A stretch of 64,000 nt of DNA from Brevibacterium spongiae (GTDB lineage Bacteria > Actinomycetota > Actinomycetes > Actinomycetales > Brevibacteriaceae), in NCBI RefSeq assembly GCF_026168515.1, contig NZ_CP093443.1, positions 992,001 to 1,056,000 on the forward strand, in the 5' to 3' direction. Of the stretch, positions 15,978 to 25,005 are shown in pieces (the stretch's first letter is position 1; every line of letters starts with the position of its first letter). The translations under genes and the position numbers were made by a program. The notes under the pieces are model-generated. The model did no database searches. It was not told where the DNA came from and saw only the letters and a program-made list of their open reading frames with translations.

Positions 15978-17477
15978 ATGTCGACTCCAGCCGGTGTTCC
16001 CGCCCGACCGGGCAAGATCATTGCCGTTCATGTGGCCTATGAGTCCCGTGCCGCGCAGCGGGGGAGACGCCCCGCCCAACCGTCCTACTTCCTCAAGGCC
16101 GCGAGCTCCGTGGCCGGAACGGGCGAGACGATCGCACGACCGGCTGGCACCTCGCTGCTCGCTTTCGAAGGGGAGATCGCCATCGTCATCGGCACTCCCA
16201 CCCGCAACGTCACCGAGGCGGACGCCTGGTCCCATGTGGCCGGAGTGACCGCGGCCAACGACTTCGGCCTCTATGACATGAAGACCCCGGACAAGGGGTC
16301 GAACGTGCGCTCGAAGAGCCGCGACGGCTACACCCCGCTGGGGCCTGAGCTCATCCCCGCCGCCGAGGCGGCCCCCGACTCCCTGCGCATCCGCACCTGG
16401 GTCAACGGCGACGTCGTCCAGGACGACGGGTCGAGCAATGAGCAGCTGATCTTCAGCCTGCCGCGCATCGTCGCCGATCTCAGCCAGCACTTCACCCTCG
16501 AACCCGGCGACGTCATCCTCACCGGCACCCCGGCCGGATCCTCGGTCGTCGTCCCCGGCGACACCGTCGACGTCGAGGTCACAGCCGCCTCGGCGAACGG
16601 AGGGGAACTGAGCTCGGGACGCTTGAGCACCACCGTCGTCGAGGGCTCCGGCGACTTCGACGAGAACCTCGGCAGCCTGCCGGCCACGAACGAAGCGCTG
16701 ACCGTCGACGCCTGGGGCTCCCGCGAAGCCGCCGGACTGCCGCCGGAGGACACCGCCGGTGACACCGCAGCGGACGCGGAGTCGGCTCTCGGTGAGGATC
16801 TCGTCGCCAAGCTCACCGAAGCTCCGACCGCCGGGCTGTCGGCCCAGCTGCGCTCACGTGGACTCAACAATGTCGTCATCGAAGGCGTGGCCCCGCTGAA
16901 ACTGGGTTCGAAGATCGTCGGCACCGCGAAGACCCTGCGGTTCGTGCCCAACCGCGAGGACCTGTTCAAGTCCCACGGCGGCGGCTACAACGCGCAGAAG
17001 CAGGCCTTCGACTCGATCCGGCCCGGTGAGGTCATCGTCATCGAAGCGCGCGGCGAATCGGGTTCGGGCACGCTCGGCGACATCCTCGCCCTGCGCGCGA
17101 AGTCTCTCGGCGCCGCCGGCGTCGTCACCGACGGGGGAGTCCGCGACTCCGCCGAGGTGGCCGGCATCCTGCCCGTGTTCGCGACCGCGAAGAACCCAGC
17201 CGTGCTCGGCAGGCGCCACGTTCCGTGGGAATCGGATGTGGCTGTGGCCTGCGGAAATGCCACAGTCCTGCCCGGTGACGTGATCGTCGCCGATGATGAC
17301 GGAGCCATCGTCATCCCACGCGATCTCGTCGACGAGGTCGTCGACGCGGCGCTGGCGAAGGAGACCGAGGACGGGTGGGTCGCCGAACAGGTTGCTGCCG
17401 GCAATCCCATCGACGGTCTCTTCCCGCCCAAGGGCGAATGGAAGGCGAAGTTCGAGGAATGGAAGGCCTCCAGGTGA
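15978..17477 (+). CDS. FAH-family decarboxylase/isomerase fused to an RraA-like domain (HpaG-like)
   Basis: This 499-residue protein starts at ATG 15978 behind GAGGTG; GTG 15969 is an alternative. Residues ~1-215 are a fumarylacetoacetate hydrolase domain (LAFEGEIAIVIG, AANDFGLYDM, RSKSRDGYTPLGP, ILTGTPAG). An acidic Thr/Ala linker covers ~240-275. Residues ~280-485 are RraA-like (GGYNAQKQAFDSIRPGEVIV, GVVTDGGVRDSAEVAG), the fold of HMG/CHA aldolases and oxaloacetate decarboxylases. Classic HpaG has two FAH domains, for OPET decarboxylation and HHDD isomerisation. Here one appears replaced by RraA. The role in the homoprotocatechuate path is inferred from neighbours. It overlaps the next gene by 4 bp. 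Confidence 0.8.
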   Translation: MSTPAGVPARPGKIIAVHVAYESRAAQRGRRPAQPSYFLKAASSVAGTGETIARPAGTSLLAFEGEIAIVIGTPTRNVTEADAWSHVAGVTAANDFGLYDMKTPDKGSNVRSKSRDGYTPLGPELIPAAEAAPDSLRIRTWVNGDVVQDDGSSNEQLIFSLPRIVADLSQHFTLEPGDVILTGTPAGSSVVVPGDTVDVEVTAASANGGELSSGRLSTTVVEGSGDFDENLGSLPATNEALTVDAWGSREAAGLPPEDTAGDTAADAESALGEDLVAKLTEAPTAGLSAQLRSRGLNNVVIEGVAPLKLGSKIVGTAKTLRFVPNREDLFKSHGGGYNAQKQAFDSIRPGEVIVIEARGESGSGTLGDILALRAKSLGAAGVVTDGGVRDSAEVAGILPVFATAKNPAVLGRRHVPWESDVAVACGNATVLPGDVIVADDDGAIVIPRDLVDEVVDAALAKETEDGWVAEQVAAGNPIDGLFPPKGEWKAKFEEWKASR

Positions 17478-18232
17478 GTGCCGAAACCCGAACGTCCGCC
17501 GCTGAAACCGGGGCTGGGACCGCCGCAGAAACGGCCGCAGAAACGGCCGCCCAGTCGACCGAGTCAGCCGACTCTTCCGCTTCGCTGAGCAAGGCGGAGA
17601 CCGCGTACCGGTGGATCCGCGAACGCGTGGCCGACCAGACCTACCAGCCGGGACACAAGCTCGTGCTCGCGCAGATCGCGCTCGCCCTCGACACCTCCGT
17701 GGTGCCGGTGCGCGAGGCCATCCGCCGGCTGGAGGCCGACGGTCTCGTCACCTTCGAACGCAATGTCGGGGCCCGCGTGGCCATGGTCGACCAGGGCTCC
17801 TACGCCCAGTCGATGGAGACGGTCGCGATCCTCGAGGGCGCGGCTGTCGCCCAAGCCAAGGACCACCTCGGTGCCGGTGATCTCGATGCGGCGGAGGCGA
17901 TCAACGATCGGATGCGGGCTCTGCTCGACGATTTCGAACCGTCCGAGTTCACCCGACTCAACCACGAATTCCACGAGGCGCTCTACCGGCGCTGCCCCAA
18001 CGAACGGCTGTGCGCCCTCGTCGAACTCGAATGGGATCGGCTCTCGCACCTGCGGGATTCGACGTTCTCCTTCGTGCCCGAGCGGGCGCTCGAGTCCGTC
18101 GAGGAGCACTCCCGCATCGTCGCGCTCATCCGTGCCCGCGCCTCGGTGCAGGAGATCGAACGAGCCGTGCGCGAACACCGTTCGGCCACGCTGCACAGCT
18201 ATCAGAACCTGCAGACGACCACAGCTTCATAG
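17474..18232 (+). CDS. GntR/FadR-family transcriptional regulator of the catabolic operon
   Basis: This 252-residue protein starts at a GTG overlapping the previous stop (GTGA), so translation is coupled. The first 40 residues are low complexity (AAETAAETAAQ, from a short DNA repeat) and probably disordered. The GntR winged helix covers ~43-110 (AETAYRWIRERVADQTYQPG, VPVREAIRRLEADGLVTFER). The FCD ligand-binding domain runs to the end, with the usual metal-site histidine region (FTRLNHEFHEALYRRC, HSRIVALIRA). A likely effector is an aromatic acid or ring-cleavage product. Likely operators are at 15927-15939 and 14392-14407. This is inferred from operon position. Confidence 0.88.
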   Translation: MSAETRTSAAETGAGTAAETAAETAAQSTESADSSASLSKAETAYRWIRERVADQTYQPGHKLVLAQIALALDTSVVPVREAIRRLEADGLVTFERNVGARVAMVDQGSYAQSMETVAILEGAAVAQAKDHLGAGDLDAAEAINDRMRALLDDFEPSEFTRLNHEFHEALYRRCPNERLCALVELEWDRLSHLRDSTFSFVPERALESVEEHSRIVALIRARASVQEIERAVREHRSATLHSYQNLQTTTAS

Positions 18233-18244
18233 AAAGGACACATC

Positions 18245-19750
18245 ATGACACAGTCCACCACCCCGCCGGCAGATCTGCCGGAGAAGATCCGCCATTACAT
18301 CGGCGGAGAGTTCGTCGACTCCATCGACGGAGACGAATTCGATGTGCTCAACCCCGTGACGAACGAGCCCTACATCAAGGCCGCTTCCGGCAAGAAGGCC
18401 GATATCGAAGCCGCCGTCGCTTCCGCGAAGAAGGCCTTCGACGAGGGCCCATGGCCGACGATGCTGCCGCGTGAACGCGCCCGCATCCTCAACAAGATCG
18501 CCGATATCGTCGAATCCCGCAAGGACGAACTCGCCGCGATGGAGTCCTTCGACTCCGGTCTGCCGATCACCCAGGCCAAGGGGCAGGCGGCGCGTGCGGC
18601 AGAGAACTTCCGCTTCTTCGCCGACCTCATCGTCGCCCAGGTCGATGACGCCTTCAAGGTCCCCGGACGGCAGGCGAACTACGTCAACCGCAAACCCATC
18701 GGCGTGGCCGGGCTCATCACCCCGTGGAACACTCCGTTCATGCTCGAGTCGTGGAAGCTGGGACCGGCGATCGCCACCGGCAACACCGTCGTGCTCAAGC
18801 CCGCCGAGTTCACCCCGCTCTCGGCCTCCCTGTGGCCGGGCATCTTCGAAGAGGCCGGACTGCCCACCGGAGTCTTCAACATGGTCAACGGCTTCGGTGA
18901 GGAAGGCTTCGCCGGAGACTCCCTGGTCAAGCACCCGGACGTTCCGCTCATCTCCTTCACCGGTGAGTCGAAGACCGGGCAGATGATCTTCGCCAACGCC
19001 GCCCCGTGGCTCAAGGGCCTGTCGATGGAGCTCGGCGGCAAGTCGCCGGCCGTGGTCTTCGCCGACGCGGATCTCGAGGCCGCCGTCAACGCCACGATCT
19101 TCGGTGTCTTCTCCCTCAACGGGGAACGCTGCACCGCCGGTTCGCGCATCCTCGTCGAGGAGTCGATCTACGACGAGTTCGTCGAGCGCTACGCCGCCCA
19201 GGCCAAGCGTGTGAAGGTCGGTCTGCCTTCCGATGAGTCCACCGAGGTGGCCGCGCTCGTCCACCCCGAGCACTATGAGAAGGTCATGTCCTACGTCGAG
19301 ATCGGCAAGTCCGAGGCCCGTCTCGTCGCCGGCGGCGGACGTCCCGAGGGCTTCGAGACCGGCAACTTCGTCGAACCGACCGTGTTCGCCGATGTGAAGC
19401 CCGATGCCAGGATCTTCCAGGAAGAGATCTTCGGACCCGTCGTCGCCATCACTCCGTTCTCCTCCGACGAGGAGGCCCTGGAGCTTGCGAACAATACGAA
19501 GTACGGTCTCGCCGCCTATATCTGGACCTCCGATCTCAAGCGCGCCCACAACTTCTCCCAGGCCGTGGAGTCGGGAATGGTGTGGCTGAACTCGAACAAC
19601 GTCCGCGATCTGCGCACCCCGTTCGGCGGTGTCAAGGCCTCGGGTCTCGGTCACGAGGGCGGATACCGTTCGATCGACTTCTACACGGAACAGCAGTCCG
19701 TGCACATCAACCTCGGTGAGGTGCACAACCCGGTCTTCGGAAAGCAGTGA
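18245..19750 (+). CDS. hpaE: 5-carboxymethyl-2-hydroxymuconate semialdehyde dehydrogenase
   Basis: It oxidises the ring-cleavage semialdehyde to 5-carboxymethyl-2-hydroxymuconate with NAD(P). The 501-residue ALDH has PWNTPFMLESWKLGPAIATG for cofactor binding, the general base Glu in SMELGGKSPAVVFA, and the nucleophile Cys296 in NGERCTAGSR. EEIFGPVVAITPF is the C-terminal signature. The start at ATG 18245 follows GAAAGGACA. It sits between the regulator and the HpaD dioxygenase, in pathway order, 12 bp after the regulator gene. The substrate assignment rests on this context; the fold alone only says aldehyde dehydrogenase. Confidence 0.9.
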   Translation: MTQSTTPPADLPEKIRHYIGGEFVDSIDGDEFDVLNPVTNEPYIKAASGKKADIEAAVASAKKAFDEGPWPTMLPRERARILNKIADIVESRKDELAAMESFDSGLPITQAKGQAARAAENFRFFADLIVAQVDDAFKVPGRQANYVNRKPIGVAGLITPWNTPFMLESWKLGPAIATGNTVVLKPAEFTPLSASLWPGIFEEAGLPTGVFNMVNGFGEEGFAGDSLVKHPDVPLISFTGESKTGQMIFANAAPWLKGLSMELGGKSPAVVFADADLEAAVNATIFGVFSLNGERCTAGSRILVEESIYDEFVERYAAQAKRVKVGLPSDESTEVAALVHPEHYEKVMSYVEIGKSEARLVAGGGRPEGFETGNFVEPTVFADVKPDARIFQEEIFGPVVAITPFSSDEEALELANNTKYGLAAYIWTSDLKRAHNFSQAVESGMVWLNSNNVRDLRTPFGGVKASGLGHEGGYRSIDFYTEQQSVHINLGEVHNPVFGKQ

Positions 19751-19757
19751 GGCTGAC

Positions 19758-20894
19758 ATGACGAATCGCAAAGATATGACCCTGACCTCGGCCGGCTACT
19801 TCGTCAGCCAGGAGGCGCCGATCGTCGCGGACAACCCCATCGCCACTCCTCAGGCGAGTCCGCCCGACATCCTCCGCTGCGCCTATATGGAACTCGTCGT
19901 CACCGACCTCGCCGCCTCGCGGGAGTTCTACGTCGACGTGCTCGGTCTCTACGTCACCGAAGAGGACGAGAACACGCTCTACCTGCGCTCGACGGAGGAG
20001 TTCATCCACCACAATCTCGTCCTGCGCAAGGGCGAGGTCGCGGCCGTCGCCGCATTCTCCTACCGGGTGCGCAGCCCCGAAGAGCTCGACAAGGCAGTGG
20101 CCTTCTACACCGAACTCGGCTGCGATGTCCGCCGCAACCCCGACGGCTTCGTCAAGGGTGTGGGCGACTCCGTGCGGGTGGTCGATCCGCTCGGGTTCCC
20201 GTACGAGTTCTTCTACCAATCCGATCACGTCGAACGCATGTCATGGCGCTATGACCTGCACATCCCCGGCGAACTCGTCCGCCTCGACCACTTCAACCAG
20301 GTCACCCCGGATGTGCCGCGTGCGGTGAAGTACATGCAGGACCTCGGCTTCCGCGTCACGGAGGACATCCAGGACGAGGAGGGCACGGTCTATGCCGCAT
20401 GGATGCGCCGCAAGCCCTCCGTCCACGACACGGCGATGACCGGCGGTGACGGACCGCGCATGCACCATGTGTGCTTCGCGACCCACGAGAAACACAACAT
20501 CCTCTCGATCTGCGACAAGCTCGGTGCGCTGCGCAGGTCCGATTCGATCGAGCGCGGACCCGGCCGCCACGGAGTCTCGAACGCGTTCTACCTCTACCTG
20601 CGCGACCCCGACGGCCACCGTGTCGAGGTCTACACGCAGGACTACTACACCGGCGACCCGGACAACCCGGTCGTCACGTGGGACGTCCACGACAATCAGC
20701 GCCGCGATTGGTGGGGCAACCCCGTCGTCCCGTCGTGGTACACGGACGCCTCCCTCGTCCTCGATCTCGACGGCAACCCGCAGCCGGTGCAGGCACGCAC
20801 GGAAGATTCGGAGATGGCCGTGACGATCGGCGCCGACGGGTTCTCCTATACCCGCGCGGACGAGAACGAGGGCAAGCTGGGCAACCAGCTCTGA
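19758..20894 (+). CDS. hpaD: Homoprotocatechuate (3,4-dihydroxyphenylacetate) 2,3-dioxygenase
   Basis: This 378-residue type I extradiol dioxygenase opens the catechol ring of 3,4-dihydroxyphenylacetate next to the diol. Two vicinal-oxygen-chelate modules are visible. Metal ligands are H178 (DHFNQV), H237 (MHHVCF) and E290 (HRVEVY). With an offset of 23 these equal H155, H214 and E267 of the well-studied Brevibacterium fuscum enzyme. N180, H223, R266, H271 and Y280 likewise fit its second-sphere N157, H200, R243, H248 and Y257. The N-terminus is about 23 residues longer than that enzyme. The metal (Fe or Mn) cannot be read from the sequence. It starts 7 bp after hpaE. Confidence 0.95.
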   Translation: MTNRKDMTLTSAGYFVSQEAPIVADNPIATPQASPPDILRCAYMELVVTDLAASREFYVDVLGLYVTEEDENTLYLRSTEEFIHHNLVLRKGEVAAVAAFSYRVRSPEELDKAVAFYTELGCDVRRNPDGFVKGVGDSVRVVDPLGFPYEFFYQSDHVERMSWRYDLHIPGELVRLDHFNQVTPDVPRAVKYMQDLGFRVTEDIQDEEGTVYAAWMRRKPSVHDTAMTGGDGPRMHHVCFATHEKHNILSICDKLGALRRSDSIERGPGRHGVSNAFYLYLRDPDGHRVEVYTQDYYTGDPDNPVVTWDVHDNQRRDWWGNPVVPSWYTDASLVLDLDGNPQPVQARTEDSEMAVTIGADGFSYTRADENEGKLGNQL

Positions 20895-20905
20895 AAGGAA
20901 TCGAC

Positions 20906-21691
20906 ATGCTCGATGAGACGACGATCGCGGCCATCGCCGACGATCTCGCGGAAGCGGAGCGGACACGATCGAAGATCGGTCTGCTCACCGCGAAGTACCC
21001 GGACATGACCGTCGAGGACTCCTACGCGGTGCAGAACGAATGGCGCCGCCGCGGAGAGGCCGCCGGACGCCGACTGATCGGCCACAAGATCGGCCTGACC
21101 TCGAAGCCGATGCAGCAGGCCACCGGCATCACCGAACCCGACTACGGGGCGATATTCGCCGACCAGGTCTATGACACCGGGTCGGTCATCGACCACTCGA
21201 AGTACTCGGGAGTGCGCATCGAGGTCGAGCTCGCCTTCGTGCTGAAGGACGAGCTGCGCGGCCCCGACATCAGTCTGATCGACGTCCTCCGTGCCACCGA
21301 ATACGTCATCCCCGCGCTCGAGGTCCTGTCCTCACGCATCGAGATGGAAGGACGCACGATCGTCGACACCATCTCGGACAATGCGGCGCTGGGGGCAATG
21401 GTCCTCGGCGGCCGTCCCATCGCCGTCGACGCCGTGGACCTGCGCTGGGTGAGCGCCCTGCTCTACCGCAACGAGACGATCGAGGACTCGGGAGTCGCCG
21501 CCGCCGTGCTCGACCACCCGGCCCGCGGGATCGTGTGGTTGGCGAACAAACTCGCCGAACACGGGGACGTGCTGCAAGCGGGTGAGACCGTGCTCGCCGG
21601 ATCGTTCACCCGCCCCATGTGGGTCCACCCCGGCGATACCGTCCACGCCGACTACGGAGAGCTGGGAGCCATCACATGCCGTTTCGAGTAG
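20906..21691 (+). CDS. hpaH: 2-oxohept-4-ene-1,7-dioate (2-hydroxy-2,4-dienoate type) hydratase
   Basis: This 261-residue protein hydrates the dienoate intermediate to 4-hydroxy-2-oxoheptanedioate. It belongs to the MhpD/HpaH hydratase branch of the FAH superfamily. Visible features are [37 protein letters not shown] with metal-binding Glu residues, the [11 protein letters not shown] region, and [23 protein letters not shown] 20906 is preceded by GAAAGGAATCG. It is 11 bp from hpaD and overlaps hpaI by 16 bp, so the genes are translationally coupled. It acts just before the HpaI aldolase in the pathway, in cytosol. Confidence 0.92.
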   Translation: MLDETTIAAIADDLAEAERTRSKIGLLTAKYPDMTVEDSYAVQNEWRRRGEAAGRRLIGHKIGLTSKPMQQATGITEPDYGAIFADQVYDTGSVIDHSKYSGVRIEVELAFVLKDELRGPDISLIDVLRATEYVIPALEVLSSRIEMEGRTIVDTISDNAALGAMVLGGRPIAVDAVDLRWVSALLYRNETIEDSGVAAAVLDHPARGIVWLANKLAEHGDVLQAGETVLAGSFTRPMWVHPGDTVHADYGELGAITCRFE

Positions 21692-22464
21692 AGCTGCCGC
21701 AGACCTTCGCCGACCGTGTGGCCGGACTCGGCGAAGGCGAGTACCTGGCCGGCATGTGGGTGTGCTCGGCATCGCCCGTGGCCGCCGAGATCGCCGCCGC
21801 CTCGGGGATGCAATGGGTGCTCATCGACGCCGAGCATTCCCCGATCGGGCTCGAGACCACGACGAGTCTGCTGCGTGCGATGAACGGCTACTCCGCCACC
21901 CCCGTGGTGCGGGTGCCGGTGAACGATCGGGTGCTCATCAAGCAATACCTCGACCTCGGCGCGCAGAATCTGCTCGTGCCGATGATCGATACGAAATCCG
22001 ACGCCGAGGCGGCTGTGGCAGCCGTCCAATATCCGCCGAAGGGTGTGCGCGGGGTCGGTTCGGCCCTGGCCAGGGCCTCCCGCTGGAACGCCGTGCACGA
22101 GTACCTGGGCAGGGCCGAGGAGTTCGTGTCCCTGACCGTGCAGATCGAATCGGCGACTGCAGTGGACAATGCCGCGGAGATCGCCGCGGTCGACGGCATC
22201 GACCAGATCTTCGTCGGACCCTCCGACCTGGCGGCGTCGATGGGGCTGCTCGGCCAGCAGACCCATCCGGACGTCACCGACGCGGTAGCGAGGACCTTCG
22301 CGGCGGTGAAGGCGGCGGGCAAACCCGTCGGCGTCAACGCCTTCGACCCGGTCCAGGCCAGGAAGTATCTGGACGCCGGTGCGTCGTTCGTCCTCGTCGG
22401 GGCCGATGTCGGCCTGATGATGAACGGCGCCCGTGCCTGGGCGCAGGAATGGGTCCAGGACTGA
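21676..22464 (+). CDS. hpaI: 4-hydroxy-2-oxoheptane-1,7-dioate aldolase
   Basis: This 262-residue class II (metal-dependent) aldolase of the HpcH/HpaI TIM-barrel family splits 4-hydroxy-2-oxoheptanedioate into pyruvate and succinate semialdehyde. Motifs: MQWVLIDAEHSPIGLE (catalytic His), LGAQNLLVPMIDTKSDAE, QIESATAVDNAAEIAA (metal Glu), DQIFVGPSDLAASMG. It starts at ATG 21676 within the end of hpaH. It is the last gene of the operon and is followed by a strong hairpin. The pathway as seen lacks a separate HpaF isomerase and a succinate semialdehyde dehydrogenase, which may be encoded elsewhere. Confidence 0.92.
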   Translation: MPFRVELPQTFADRVAGLGEGEYLAGMWVCSASPVAAEIAAASGMQWVLIDAEHSPIGLETTTSLLRAMNGYSATPVVRVPVNDRVLIKQYLDLGAQNLLVPMIDTKSDAEAAVAAVQYPPKGVRGVGSALARASRWNAVHEYLGRAEEFVSLTVQIESATAVDNAAEIAAVDGIDQIFVGPSDLAASMGLLGQQTHPDVTDAVARTFAAVKAAGKPVGVNAFDPVQARKYLDAGASFVLVGADVGLMMNGARAWAQEWVQD

Positions 22465-22466
22465 GC

Positions 22467-22510
22467 ACACGTCACCCCCGGCTGCGTCAGCGCAGTCGGG
22501 GGTGACGTGT
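22467..22510. terminator. Bidirectional hairpin terminator between hpaI and the LPXTG gene
   Basis: A 14-bp stem, ACACGTCACCCCCG with its complement at 22497-22510, continues into a CTGCG/CGCAG inner stem with loop TCAG. It lies between two convergent genes. No long U-tract follows, as is common in high-GC actinobacteria. Confidence 0.8.
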
Positions 22511-22524
22511 ATTCATACTGCGTC

Positions 22525-24582
22525 TCAGTCCTCGTCGCGGCTCCGACCGGTGATGAGGAGAACTGTTGTGCCGAGACCGACGAGGACGATGCCCATGCCG
22601 ATGAGCATTCCGTTGCCCGTGGTGCCGGTGCGGGGCAGCTCGGCCGGTGGCGCCGGAGCCGCGGGGGTTTCGGCGACAGGAGCGACCGGCGGAGATTCGG
22701 GCTTGTCCGGGGTTTCGGGCTTCGGTGCTGCGGGCTGCTCGGGCGGGGCCGGCGTTGAACTCGGCTGCTCGGGCGGCGTGCTCGGTTCCTCCGGTGGGGC
22801 CGGCGGCGTGCTCGGTTCCTCCGGCGGTGCCGGGGGAGTGGTCGGCTTCTCTTCGGGCGGACGGTGCACGGTTTCGGCCGGCACACCCCAATCGCTCGTC
22901 CACGCTTCGTTGACGTCGCTGCCCTCGATCGTCGTCACATAGGTGACCCAACCGACGGGCATCTCGATCGGCTCCGTGCTGATCTCGGCGCGCCCTTCCT
23001 TGTCGGCGACGACGGTGACGTCCTGGACGGAGAGTTCTTCACCGTCGGGCTTCGCCGACTGCTCGGGTTCGTCCTCCACGTGGTACGCGGTGACGGTGAT
23101 CACGGCTTCGGATCCGGGTCTCAGCCCGGTCACGGCCACCTCGTCGTGGGTCTGGGTTCCCTCGAGAACCGCCTCGGTGTCGGCGCTCGGAGTCCAGGGG
23201 ACGAACCCGGTCTCTCGGGGTTGGCCGTGGATGCCCTTCCACTCCTGCGTCGCCTTGTCACCGGCGATCGTCTCGGTGAAGTACAGCCAGCCACGGAAGT
23301 CCTCGGGCACGGTGACCTCACCGGAGGTGTGCGTGCCGTTGCCGACGTCCTTCGAGGTCACGGAGCCGATTTCACGGGCGTCGTCGTTCTTCGTGCCCTG
23401 AACCGGTGCCGTGCCGGTCTGCCACAGCGTATGTTCGACGGTGACGGTGTGGTCGCCGATGAGACCGGAGACCGTGAACTCATCGGTGACGGTCTCACCG
23501 GGGACCGGTGTCTGATCGGAGATCTCGGTGGTCACCGTCGGGTGGGAGCTGAGGTCCAGGGTCGCCTTACCCGCGACCGTGTCAGGAGCATCGGGAGTGA
23601 CGACCCGCTGCACCCGGGTGCCCGAGGTGGGTTCGAAGATGCGCACGGTCTGCGGGGCGACCGTCGCCTTCGCCGCCACGGACAGCGTGCCCGGGGCGCT
23701 CGCCGTGAGTGTCGTCGTCACTGCCTTGGCACCGGTCGTCAGGGTCTTCGGGGCGTCCTTCGCGCCCGTCGTCGTCAGCGTGATGGGGATGTCGGGAACC
23801 TGTGTCCCGGAGGCGCTTGTCAGGGAGACTGTCAGCGTGGCCTCATCCGTGGGGGTGCCGAGGATCTTGGGTTTGTCCTTGTCGGCCTTGCCATCAGCAG
23901 ACTTGTCGTTGTCGGCTGGGGACCCGGGCTCATTCGGATCGCTTCCCGTCTTCGCTCCGTCGCTTGTCGATTCCGACGCCCAGGAGTCAGGAGAAGCGGA
24001 GGACTCCGGGGAATGAGGTTCGAGGACGGGCATCCTGACAACCGGTTCGAGGCTGACATCGAGGGTGTAGGGACCCGCGTACTTCTTCGCCTCGGCGAGG
24101 ATCGACTGATGGTGCTTCGCTGCCGCATCGAACTTCTTGCCGAGGTCGGCGGGCTTCTGCGGAGGCACCTTGTGGTCGTGGGGGAGTGTCTTGTCGAGTC
24201 GGGCGATGGCGCTCAGCGCCGCCTGCACATCTTTGGACTTCGAGTCGGCATATTCGTGCAGCGCCCATGCGGTGCGCGCCGATGTCACCTGCTCGGATTT
24301 CGCGTCCTTGAAGTACTTCGCCAAGGGAGACTTCTTTCCCGCATCGATGCAGTAGGCCGAGGTGTCCGGGAACGTCCGATACGAGCCGTACCACGTCTTG
24401 CCCTGCTTCGCGTGGTGCCAGATGCCAGGACCGTAGGCGTTCGGTGCGGTGTGCACGGGAACCTCGCCGAGGCTGACCGGAGGGCCCGCGGCCATCGCAG
24501 GACCCAGCCCGAGCAGTGAGGCGACGGTGAGGACGATGAGGACCAGTGCGGTGCGCAGCGATGCGAGTCTGAAAGAAGTCAT
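22525..24582 (-). CDS. LPXTG cell-wall anchored surface protein
   Basis: This 685-residue secreted protein starts at ATG 24582; GTG 24603 would add seven residues. Residues 1-38 are a signal peptide (ALVLIVLTVASLLGLGPAMA). The N-terminal region to ~190 (VHTAPNAYGPGIWHHAKQG, TSAYCIDAGKKSP) resembles the head of VaFE/TQXA-type surface proteins; that match is tentative. A Ser/Asp/Lys linker follows, then Thr-rich beta repeats (~300-600) with paired motifs such as GEVTVPEDFRGWLYFTETIA and PVGWVTYVTTIEG. A Pro/Glu wall-spanning tail (PPAPPEEPSTPP repeats) leads to the sorting signal LPRTG, a membrane helix and a short RSRDED tail. Sortase should anchor it to peptidoglycan. No sortase gene is in the window. 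Confidence 0.85.
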   Translation of the reverse strand: MTSFRLASLRTALVLIVLTVASLLGLGPAMAAGPPVSLGEVPVHTAPNAYGPGIWHHAKQGKTWYGSYRTFPDTSAYCIDAGKKSPLAKYFKDAKSEQVTSARTAWALHEYADSKSKDVQAALSAIARLDKTLPHDHKVPPQKPADLGKKFDAAAKHHQSILAEAKKYAGPYTLDVSLEPVVRMPVLEPHSPESSASPDSWASESTSDGAKTGSDPNEPGSPADNDKSADGKADKDKPKILGTPTDEATLTVSLTSASGTQVPDIPITLTTTGAKDAPKTLTTGAKAVTTTLTASAPGTLSVAAKATVAPQTVRIFEPTSGTRVQRVVTPDAPDTVAGKATLDLSSHPTVTTEISDQTPVPGETVTDEFTVSGLIGDHTVTVEHTLWQTGTAPVQGTKNDDAREIGSVTSKDVGNGTHTSGEVTVPEDFRGWLYFTETIAGDKATQEWKGIHGQPRETGFVPWTPSADTEAVLEGTQTHDEVAVTGLRPGSEAVITVTAYHVEDEPEQSAKPDGEELSVQDVTVVADKEGRAEISTEPIEMPVGWVTYVTTIEGSDVNEAWTSDWGVPAETVHRPPEEKPTTPPAPPEEPSTPPAPPEEPSTPPEQPSSTPAPPEQPAAPKPETPDKPESPPVAPVAETPAAPAPPAELPRTGTTGNGMLIGMGIVLVGLGTTVLLITGRSRDED

Positions 24583-25005
24583 GGAACGATTCGACAGGCG
24601 CACCCCACCGACGGGCCAGAGCCGCCGAACAGCCTGTGGAAACAGGTTCCGGCGTCCACAGGATTCGGCGTTTGAGTCGGGATGAACGGGGCGTCACCGG
24701 GTGGGAGAGTGGAGCCGGCGTTCGCTCGTCGGTGGCGGGGAGAATCGTGCCTGTAGCCCTGACCGTGACCCTGACTGTGGTCCTCACTGTGGCACTGTCG
24801 TCGGTCGAAACCGGGTGGTGTCCTCGGCTTCGTCCTGTCTGCTGTCCACAGCCCACAGTGGTGAAGTCGAGTTTCTGCTGACATGCGCACGGCGTGACAG
24901 CTGGCTGAAGTGTTGCTGGACGGATACATCATCTGGCCCTGAGACGCTGATGTTCGCCCATAGAATTGGGTGAGCGGTAATTCCCCCATCGAAGAAGGAC
25001 GATCT
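24583..25005. other. Intergenic region between divergent LPXTG and prsW genes
   Basis: About 420 bp with no convincing gene. Short open frames exist on both strands but lack codon bias and ribosome-binding sites. It contains a run of near-repeats of GACCCTGACTGTGG around 24760-24800. A -10-like TAGAAT at 24962-24967 could drive the downstream protease gene, which has GAAGGACGATCT before its ATG. Confidence 0.5.

Noticed and set aside
24579..24989. Small genes in the gap before prsW
   Set aside because: Short frames on both strands lack a ribosome-binding site, domain or codon bias.
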